Assembly: GCA_021324235.1 (NCBI GenBank) | Contig: JAJPJM010000174.1 | Coordinates: 1-51,243 of the forward strand | DNA from: Verrucomicrobiota bacterium | GTDB taxonomy: Bacteria > Verrucomicrobiota > Verrucomicrobiia > Limisphaerales > UBA11358 | Length of the DNA stretch: 51,243 nt | Direction: 5' to 3' | Part shown: piece by piece, positions 44,896 through 51,243 of the stretch | How positions within the stretch are numbered: the first letter of the stretch is position 1 | Layout of the letters: each line of letters starts with the position of its first letter | Notes under the pieces: model-generated | Databases searched by the model: none | Seen by the model: the letters and a program-made list of their open reading frames with translations, nothing else | What the model was told of the DNA's origin: nothing | Translations under genes and position numbers: made by a program

Positions 44896-47500
44896 CGCCG
44901 ACAACGAGCGGGCGAACCGCAAACCGAAGATGATTCAGTCCCCATCCATGGCCGGCGAAGCCGGCAACGCCAAAAAGGTTTCATCGGCCGGCGGTTTGCT
45001 TGCCGGTTACCAGCCGGTTTCGGGTGCCTTCGACGAATTAATTGCCGCCGACGGCCAGCCGCGTCCTCATTATTCGAAATTGATCGGCGCGTTGGAGGGG
45101 TTGAGCCCGACGGAACTGCAATTGCGTTGGGACACGTGTCAACGCTTTGTCCACGAACAGGGGATTACCTACAATGTTTATGGCGATCCGCGCGGCATGG
45201 AACGACTCTGGCAATTGGACCCGGTTCCTTTTGTCATGGCTCCGGAGGAATGGCGGGGGATTGAAGCCGGATTGGTCCAACGTGCGCTCCTGTTGAACCG
45301 TATCCTCGCGGATTGCTACGGGGCGCAGGAGCTCATCCGGTCGCGCTGGCTGTCGCCGGCGCTGGTGTTCGCGCAACCCGATTTTCTGCGTCCGTGTCAC
45401 AACCTGCGCCCGCCGGACAATGTCTTTCTCCACTTTTACGCCGCCGACCTCGCGCGATCGCCGGATGGTCGCTGGTGGGTGGTTTCCGACCGGACGCAAA
45501 TCCCGACCGGCGCCGGGTATGCGCTGGCCAACCGGCTCGTCACCTCGCGCATCCTGCCGGAACCGTTCCGGGACAATCACGTCCACCGGCTGGCTGGTTT
45601 CTTTCAGCAGGTCCAGCACACGCTCGCCCGGCTTGCACCGCGCGCGCCCGACCATCCCCGGGTGGTGATGCTCACACCCGGTCCGCACAACGAGACCTAC
45701 TTTGAACAGGCCTATTTGGCGCGTTACCTGGGTTACCTGCTGGTCGAAGGCCAGGACCTCACCGTGCGGGACAACAGCGTCTTTCTGAAAACCCTGAGCG
45801 GCCTCGAACGGGTGGATGTGATTCTGCGGCGTGTGGACGACGATTTTTGCGATCCGCTCGAACTGCGCAATGATTCGATGCTGGGTGTGCCCGGACTGGT
45901 CGAGGCGTTGCGCGCGGGCAACGTGGTGGTGGCCAACGCGCCCGGTTCCGGCCTGTTGCAAAGCCCGGCGTTCATGGCGTTTCTGCCGGGGTTGTGCCGG
46001 CACCTGCTGGGCGAGGAATTGAAGCTGCCGTCGGCGGCGACGTGGTGGTGCGGCCAGGAACCGGCCCGCCAACATGTCATCCAAAACCTGGACCGGCTGG
46101 TGATCAAACCGGCATTTCGTTCAGGCGTGTGGCGCGCGCAAGCCTCAAATCCTTTGAGCGCCGACGAACGCGACGCGTTGCGCCGGCGCATCGAATTTGA
46201 TCCGGACCTGTTCGTGGCGCAGGAGCGCGTGGAATTTTCCACCGCGCCCTCGTGGGACGGCGTCCGGCTGACGCCGCGTCCGGTCGAGCTGCGCGTGTTC
46301 CTGGTCGCGAACGACGGCGGTTATAGTGTCATGCCTGGCGGATTGACGCGGGTTTCACCCGGTGCCGGCACCTTCATCTCCATGCAGCACGGTGGCAGCA
46401 GCAAGGACACCTGGGTCGTTTCCGAGGCGCCCGTCGAGGAAACCACGCTGTTGTATGCGGCGAACCAGAATGTGGATCTGCGGCGCACGGGCAACAACCT
46501 GCCCAGCCGGCTGGCCGACAATTTCTTCTGGCTCGGCCGCTATTCAGAACGCGCCGATGAAACCGCCCGGCTATTGCGCAGCACGCTGCGGCGGTTCAAC
46601 CCGGAACGGACGGGCAGCGCGATGCCGTTGCTGGGTCCGCTGCTGCAGACGCTCGAACGGCAGGGACAGTTGCCCGGATTGCTGGGCAAGACCGAGCTGC
46701 GCCAGAATCCGGAGGCGTTTGAGGCCGAACTGCTGGCCGCCATCTTTGATCCGTCCCGTTCCGGCAGCCTGAGCCAGATCGTGGACCATCTGCAACGGCT
46801 GGCCATGTTCGTACGCGACCGGACCTCCAACGACATGTGGCGCGTGTTGAGCCGGCTCAACGAACGGCTGGCGACGCCGGCGACCAGCCTGGTGTTGCTC
46901 GCGGGCGACGCCACGGGCGTCTTGAACGAAACGCTGATTGGCCTTGCCGCCTTTCACGGTCTGGCGCGCGAGAACATGACCCGCGCCCAGGCCTGGCGTT
47001 TTCTCGACATGGGCCTGCGCATCGAACGCGCGCTTTATCTGGGCACGCTGCTCGATGCCACGTTGCGTTCGCCCCGGGCCGAGGATCCCAGCGTGCTCGA
47101 GGCCGTGCTGGAGGTGGCGGACAGTTCCATCACCTTCCGCTCGCGTTACAATTTGCTGCCGCATCTGCCGGCGGTGTTCGATCTCGTGCTGCTCGATGAC
47201 AAAAATCCGCGTTCGGTGCTCTTCCAGATTCAGCGGCTGGCACAGCATTTCGAGCGGCTGCCGCGTGACCGTGAAACCACCACCGGCACCGGCAAACAAA
47301 TCCTGGCCGATTGCCTGGCCCGGTTGCAGCAGATGGACGCCCGAGAACTCGCCGGCCCCCGCGAAAGCTGGCTCGAAGGCAGGTTGAGCCAGGGCATCGC
47401 GGAAACCCTGGAGGAGCTGCCGCGGCTCTCCGATGCCATCGCCGCGGATTATTTCGCGCATTCGGCCATTTTCCGCACCGGCCGGGAAGGGGAGCCATGA
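44888..47500 (+). CDS. Fused circularly permuted ATP-grasp and alpha-E protein
   Basis: This single 870-residue chain carries the two functions encoded separately at 33758 and 35346. The ATP-grasp-like part (about 35-530) has 'ITYNVYGDPRGMERLW' and 'GGLTRVSPGAGTFISMQHGGSSKDTW'. The alpha-E part (about 537-870) starts 'LPSRLADNFFWLGRYSERADETARLL'. In the ATP-grasp part the EDN-x-R-x-PSG motif of the stand-alone protein is replaced by SDR-T-Q-I-P-TG, and the GGYG loop by SGVWR, so its nucleotide chemistry is probably different or lost. The start overlaps the previous gene by eight bases and its stop overlaps the next start (ATGA), so it is tightly coupled. Confidence 0.88.
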   Translation: MSDADNERANRKPKMIQSPSMAGEAGNAKKVSSAGGLLAGYQPVSGAFDELIAADGQPRPHYSKLIGALEGLSPTELQLRWDTCQRFVHEQGITYNVYGDPRGMERLWQLDPVPFVMAPEEWRGIEAGLVQRALLLNRILADCYGAQELIRSRWLSPALVFAQPDFLRPCHNLRPPDNVFLHFYAADLARSPDGRWWVVSDRTQIPTGAGYALANRLVTSRILPEPFRDNHVHRLAGFFQQVQHTLARLAPRAPDHPRVVMLTPGPHNETYFEQAYLARYLGYLLVEGQDLTVRDNSVFLKTLSGLERVDVILRRVDDDFCDPLELRNDSMLGVPGLVEALRAGNVVVANAPGSGLLQSPAFMAFLPGLCRHLLGEELKLPSAATWWCGQEPARQHVIQNLDRLVIKPAFRSGVWRAQASNPLSADERDALRRRIEFDPDLFVAQERVEFSTAPSWDGVRLTPRPVELRVFLVANDGGYSVMPGGLTRVSPGAGTFISMQHGGSSKDTWVVSEAPVEETTLLYAANQNVDLRRTGNNLPSRLADNFFWLGRYSERADETARLLRSTLRRFNPERTGSAMPLLGPLLQTLERQGQLPGLLGKTELRQNPEAFEAELLAAIFDPSRSGSLSQIVDHLQRLAMFVRDRTSNDMWRVLSRLNERLATPATSLVLLAGDATGVLNETLIGLAAFHGLARENMTRAQAWRFLDMGLRIERALYLGTLLDATLRSPRAEDPSVLEAVLEVADSSITFRSRYNLLPHLPAVFDLVLLDDKNPRSVLFQIQRLAQHFERLPRDRETTTGTGKQILADCLARLQQMDARELAGPRESWLEGRLSQGIAETLEELPRLSDAIAADYFAHSAIFRTGREGEP

Positions 47501-48372
47501 CCTACAACGTCGTCCATCGCACGCTTTACGAATACGCCGCCCCGGTGGCGGTATCGCATCATGTGGCACGGCTGGAACCGCGCGCCACCGCCACGCAGGA
47601 GCGCGATAGCTTTACTTTGAAGATTTTCCCCGAACCCGCCCTGCGCAAAACGCGGCCCGATTATTTCGGCAACCGGCTTTGCTTTTTTACCGTCCAGCAG
47701 GTCCACAGCCGGCTTGAAATCATCACCTCCAGCCGGGTGACCGTGCGCACGGACAAACCATCGGCCAACGAATCCTCGGCGTCCTGGGAATCCGTGGCGG
47801 GAATGTTCCGCGACCCAGTGTCGCCGGAGGTGGTCGAGCCGTACCAGTTCATCTTCGATTCGCCGCAGGTGCGGGCGTCGTTTGAGCTGGCGGATTATGC
47901 CGCCCAAAGTTTTCCCGCCGGCACGCCGCTGCTGGCCGGGGCGCGGGACCTGACGCGGCGGATTTTTGAGGATTTCAAGTATGACGCCAGGGCGACCACG
48001 GTGGCAACGCCGCTGGAAGAGGTCCTGGAAAAGCGCCGGGGCGTCTGCCAGGACTTTGCCCACCTCGGCATTGCCTGCCTGCGTTCGCTGGGTCTGCCCG
48101 CGCGTTACGTCAGCGGTTATTTGCGCACGCGCCCGCCGGAAGGCAAGCCGCGGCTGACGGGCGCGGACGCTTCGCACGCCTGGTTTGCGGTTTATTGCCA
48201 TGGCACCGGCTGGGTGGATTTTGACCCGACGAACAACGTGCAGCCGGCGGAGGAACACATCACGGTGGCATATGGCCGGGACTTCGGTGACGTCAGCCCG
48301 TTGGCGGGTATTCTCACCGGGGGCGGCAAACATTCCTTGAAGGTGGCGGTGGACGTGGCCGAGGTCGGATGA
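47497..48372 (+). CDS. Transglutaminase-like cysteine peptidase family protein (first of two)
   Basis: This 291-residue protein has the N-terminal beta region 'MTYNVVHRTLYEYAAPVAVSHHVARLEPR' and the catalytic triad Cys184 (RRGVCQDFAHL), His227 (ASHAWFAVY) and Asp of 'WVDFDPTNN'. It ends with the family element 'HITVAYGRDFGDVSPLAGILTGGG'. No signal peptide is present. The start ATG at 47497 overlaps the previous stop; longer in-frame extensions upstream are just the neighbour's sequence in another frame. It is probably a peptidase or amidase for the product of the ATP-grasp ligases. Confidence 0.9.
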   Translation: MTYNVVHRTLYEYAAPVAVSHHVARLEPRATATQERDSFTLKIFPEPALRKTRPDYFGNRLCFFTVQQVHSRLEIITSSRVTVRTDKPSANESSASWESVAGMFRDPVSPEVVEPYQFIFDSPQVRASFELADYAAQSFPAGTPLLAGARDLTRRIFEDFKYDARATTVATPLEEVLEKRRGVCQDFAHLGIACLRSLGLPARYVSGYLRTRPPEGKPRLTGADASHAWFAVYCHGTGWVDFDPTNNVQPAEEHITVAYGRDFGDVSPLAGILTGGGKHSLKVAVDVAEVG

Positions 48373-48438
48373 GGGCCGGGAATTTTTTTTCAATTTTTGC
48401 TCGCCGGACCGGCGGATTTTCGCATTGATAGCGCGCGC

Positions 48439-49269
48439 ATGAAGTGGGACATCATTCATCGGACGCGGTACACGTACGCTTCGCCCGTGAAAAACAGTTT
48501 CAACGAGGCGCGGCTTCAGCCTTTTTCCAACGGGGAACAAACGGTGGAAACGTTTGCCTTGAACGTGCTGCCCGCCACCCGCGTCAGCCAGTACCACGAT
48601 TTCTACTCCAACATCGTCCATCACTTTGAAGTGGTGGATCCCCACTCGTCGCTCCTCATCGAGAGCCGGTTGCGCGTGGCGACCCATCCGCCCGCGGCGT
48701 TGTCCACCACGGCGACGCCCTGGCCGTTGGCGCGCGTTGGCGAGGCGCTGAAGGACACGCGCAGCTACGAGTTTCTGGAGACCAGCCGGTATGTGGAGAT
48801 GACGCCGGAAGCCTGGCGTCTGGCCCTGGACGCGGCCATCGGCCTGACCGACACGTGGCAGGCGGCGCTGGCCATCATGCGGTACGTGCATCAGCGCATC
48901 GAATATGTGCCGAACTCAACCACCGTTCACACCCACATGCGCGGGGTATTGCGGGAAGGGCGCGGGGTTTGCCAGGATTTTGCCCACGTGATGATTGGCC
49001 TTTGCCGCGCGCTGAAAATCCCGGCGCTGTACGTGAGCGGTTATCTGGCCACCGAGAAGGCCAGCGCCACCCACGCGTGGACGGAGGTTTTTATTCCCAC
49101 CATCGGCTGGCGCGCGCTGGATCCGACCCACGATTGTCAGGCCGGCGAAACGTACGTGAAAATTGCCGTCGGCCGCGATTACGCCGATGTCCCGCCCATC
49201 ACCGGCACTTACAAGGGAACCACCGACCGCAGTCTGGAAGTTGAGGTGAAAATCAAACCGGCCGCCTGA
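48439..49269 (+). CDS. Transglutaminase-like cysteine peptidase family protein (second of two)
   Basis: This is a 276-residue paralogue of the preceding protein, with 'MKWDIIHRTRYTYASPVKNSFNEARLQP' at the start. The triad is Cys178 (GRGVCQDFAHV), His212 (ATHAWTEVF) and Asp of 'WRALDPTHD', and the end is 'IAVGRDYADVPPITGTYKG'. The ATG at 48439 is 66 bases after the previous stop. The frame is open 14 codons further upstream, but the conserved start fits 48439. It ends the ATP-grasp/alpha-E/transglutaminase cluster. Two intact copies plus the DUF2126 fusion make three potential cysteine hydrolases in one operon. Confidence 0.9.
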   Translation: MKWDIIHRTRYTYASPVKNSFNEARLQPFSNGEQTVETFALNVLPATRVSQYHDFYSNIVHHFEVVDPHSSLLIESRLRVATHPPAALSTTATPWPLARVGEALKDTRSYEFLETSRYVEMTPEAWRLALDAAIGLTDTWQAALAIMRYVHQRIEYVPNSTTVHTHMRGVLREGRGVCQDFAHVMIGLCRALKIPALYVSGYLATEKASATHAWTEVFIPTIGWRALDPTHDCQAGETYVKIAVGRDYADVPPITGTYKGTTDRSLEVEVKIKPAA

Positions 49270-49306
49270 GACACTTCGCCGGGAGTTGAAGCACCACGAT
49301 GGGCGC

Positions 49307-49690
49307 TCAAGCGGTCTGGTCGTCTTTTGGCTTTTCCACCAGGGCGGCGAGTTTTTTATCGGCGATCTCCATGTCCGGCGTTCGTTGGGACTGGGCGGGC
49401 ACGGCCGTCGATAGCGCACCCGGTTTGGGCGCCGGTGCCGGGGGGGAAATTCTCGATGTCTCCGGATAAGCCCGGCGGATCAGCCATCGGCCGCCCAGCA
49501 GCCACCAGGCGACGAGCAGGTTGAAAATCACGGGCAAAAGCGCATTGATGATGTCGCCGGCGTTGGCCGTCTGGATGGCGCTGAAATCCAGCAGCGGCGT
49601 CACGGCGCTCAGGCCGAGGTAAAGAAAAAACAGCCCCAAAAGCCGGACTGCCAGGCTGAAGATGTCCTTGAACAGGTCGCTTGATTTCAT
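49307..49690 (-). CDS. Small membrane protein of unknown function
   Basis: This is a 127-residue protein with two hydrophobic segments in its first half (LAVRLLGLFFLYLGLSAVTPLL; NALLPVIFNLLVAWWLLGG). A Pro/Ala-rich linker and a short charged tail follow. It is transcribed against the transglutaminase gene, ending 37 bases from it. No family is recognised. The 273 bases between its start and the next gene hold nothing I can identify. Confidence 0.55.
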   Translation of the reverse strand: MKSSDLFKDIFSLAVRLLGLFFLYLGLSAVTPLLDFSAIQTANAGDIINALLPVIFNLLVAWWLLGGRWLIRRAYPETSRISPPAPAPKPGALSTAVPAQSQRTPDMEIADKKLAALVEKPKDDQTA

Positions 49691-49963
49691 CGCGCGCGGA
49701 ATCTGTGCGTGAGTTGGACGCGTTTGCCGTCAGCCGTGAGTTTAAGAAGGCTGCCTCGCTGTGTTCAAGTACTATCCCATTTTGCGTCGAAATTGTCCTG
49801 TTTCAGCTTGCTTGATTAAATGTAGCGCCGAGGTGCCGAGGCGGGCAGAATGCCTGTGATTCTTGGATACGTTCCGCCTCCTTATGTCGGCGGCTACGAT
49901 CGAATCCGAGTTCTACGACGGGCCGCTCGACACATCCGGCCGAATCAGTTAAATGTTGCCCCC

Positions 49964-51243
49964 ATGTTTTTCAGCCCGGGCTTTGACCGATCGGTTCGTT
50001 TGAATAAAAATGCGGGTTGGTCCGCCCTCCTTGTTTTATGGCTGCTTCCGGTCTTTCCGTTCACGAGTCTGGCCCTTCCCCAACGACTGGTGCTGGGCCT
50101 GGATGGGGTGGCTTACCGTGACGTGCAAGCCCTGCAAAACGGCATCGTTTGCACGAATATTTGGGGCAGGCCATTTCGCCGTCAGGCTTTCGGTTCGGCT
50201 GAGGGATACTTCCCGGCCAGCCGCATGGTCTCGACATTTCCCTCCACCAGCGACGTCGCGTGGACGGATATTTTCGGCGACCGCCCGTTGCCGGGGTATC
50301 AACGCACCTATTTCAGCGCGGCGGCCAATTCGCAAATCGTCATCAACGGCATCACCACCACCATGGAGCATGAGGCGCAGATGCAGTGGGAGTTGGAAAA
50401 CAACATGCTGCGCACCATGGGTTACATGTATCCGATCCACACGTATGAATATGAGATCCACGAAGCGCTCAGGAATTTTTGGAACGATCCCGACAACAGC
50501 GGCAGCTATTACGTCTATATTCGCGCCACCGACGACGCCCAGCACCTGGACCGCGACGTCCTGGACCTGCTTTGCGGGCTCGATGCCCAGCTTCAGGCGA
50601 TGCGGGCGCGCTACCGGACGCAGACTGGTCGCGATCTGCAAATCCTGATTCTGTCGGACCACGGGCACAATCATGCCGACGTCTTCAAGCGCGTTGAGGT
50701 CCGGCCGTTTCTGGAAAAAGCCGGTTACCGGATCACCGAATCCATTGAGGGGCCAAAGGACGTGGTTCTGCCCACCACCGGCATCGAGGACTGGGTGGAA
50801 ATCCACAATGTGCCTGCCGCCACCACCGCGCTCGTGCCCTTGCTGATCCATCTGGAGGGCGCGGACCTGGTGACGGGCCGGGACCCGGATGCCCCCAATC
50901 GTTTCCTTGTCATGAATTCCAAGGGTGAACGCGCCGATATTGACTGGAATCCGGCCAACAACACCTACCGCTATTCAACCGAAACCGGCGACCCGCTCGG
51001 TTACCGTCCGGTGGTTGAGGCGCTGGCCCGGGAGAAACTACTGGATGCCGATGGTTTTGCCACGGCCGATGTCTGGATGACGGCGACCTTGACCAATCAT
51101 TATCCGCTGGCGCTGGAACGGATTGTCCGCGGTCTTACGCGGGTCACGCTCAATCCCGCGACCATTCTCATCAGCCTGGACAACGGTTACGCTCATTCCG
51201 GCTGGCTGATGCAAAAGGGTGCGGACCTGTCCACTTTCAGCAG
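49964..51243 (+). CDS. Exported alkaline-phosphatase-fold protein, 5' part (runs off the window end)
   Basis: The frame opens at ATG 49964 and stays open for 426 codons to the last base. After an N-terminal signal/anchor (about residues 20-39, ALLVLWLLPVFPFTSLA) come alkaline-phosphatase/sulfatase-superfamily marks. These are 'LVLGLDGVAYRDV' with the first metal Asp, 'STFPSTSDVAWTDIFGD' with the Ser/Thr nucleophile region, 'RATDDAQHLD' and 'LILSDHGHNHADV' (Asp-His metal ligands). It resembles nucleotide pyrophosphatase/phosphodiesterase-type members more than sulfatases (no CxPxR motif). It is likely a periplasmic or surface phosphohydrolase; the substrate is unknown. Confidence 0.75.
   Translation, partial: MFFSPGFDRSVRLNKNAGWSALLVLWLLPVFPFTSLALPQRLVLGLDGVAYRDVQALQNGIVCTNIWGRPFRRQAFGSAEGYFPASRMVSTFPSTSDVAWTDIFGDRPLPGYQRTYFSAAANSQIVINGITTTMEHEAQMQWELENNMLRTMGYMYPIHTYEYEIHEALRNFWNDPDNSGSYYVYIRATDDAQHLDRDVLDLLCGLDAQLQAMRARYRTQTGRDLQILILSDHGHNHADVFKRVEVRPFLEKAGYRITESIEGPKDVVLPTTGIEDWVEIHNVPAATTALVPLLIHLEGADLVTGRDPDAPNRFLVMNSKGERADIDWNPANNTYRYSTETGDPLGYRPVVEALAREKLLDADGFATADVWMTATLTNHYPLALERIVRGLTRVTLNPATILISLDNGYAHSGWLMQKGADLSTFS

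Overview
The window looks like chromosome of a Verrucomicrobia-type bacterium (Pedosphaera/Limisphaera-like). I infer this from a PEP-CTERM protein, a type-II pseudopilin-like protein with an H-x-DG-like tail, secreted proteins ending in a 'SSTNL...FFRL'-like tail, an ECF sigma factor fused to a membrane domain, and high-GC coding sequence throughout. No taxonomic marker gene (rRNA) is present. No rRNA, CRISPR array or recognisable insertion sequence was seen.

Region 1 (1-10.2 kb) is mostly housekeeping: the 5' part of guaB, a Ni/Co transporter-like protein, a cupin, and a tight minus-strand operon (class V aminotransferase, signal peptidase I, a small secreted/anchored protein, galE). An HpnA-like epimerase follows. 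Its 3' end is duplicated (84 bp, exact) on the far side of an AT-richer TPR gene, then come a small TPR protein and an MtnA-like isomerase. Region 2 (10.2-18.5 kb) is more accessory. A tRNA-Cys is followed by a tyrosine-recombinase-like protein lacking the first catalytic Arg, an ECF sigma/membrane fusion, a ClC antiporter, a FAD monooxygenase and poorly conserved ORFs.

Region 3 (18.5-33.5 kb) is a galactan-utilisation locus. A GH2 beta-galactosidase lies divergent to an endo-beta-1,4-galactanase (GH53). The GH53 gene is translationally coupled (ATGA overlaps) to a PA14/OB-fold sensor histidine kinase and its NarL/LuxR-type response regulator. A PEP-CTERM protein, a pseudopilin, a three-module Ig-like secreted protein, a second GH53 and a decayed AraC regulator follow. 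One exact 20-bp element occurs three times, each time upstream of and oriented towards a gene of this locus (GH2, PEP-CTERM, pseudopilin). It is the best candidate for the operator or promoter of a galactan regulon.

Region 4 (33.7-49.3 kb) is one long plus-strand cluster: a circularly permuted ATP-grasp protein, an alpha-E protein, a transglutaminase-DUF2126 protein, an ATP-grasp/alpha-E fusion and two more transglutaminase-like proteins. This is a family combination predicted in the literature to build or cleave peptide-like bonds. Inside it, coupled by 4-base overlaps, sit a PFK carrying the PPi-type 'PKTIDND' lysine and a 1132-residue protein that I believe is a PPi-type PEP carboxykinase. 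The window ends in a small membrane protein and a truncated alkaline-phosphatase-fold secreted protein. Heptanucleotide repeat arrays occur at gene junctions in region 4 and inside the mtnA-like gene.
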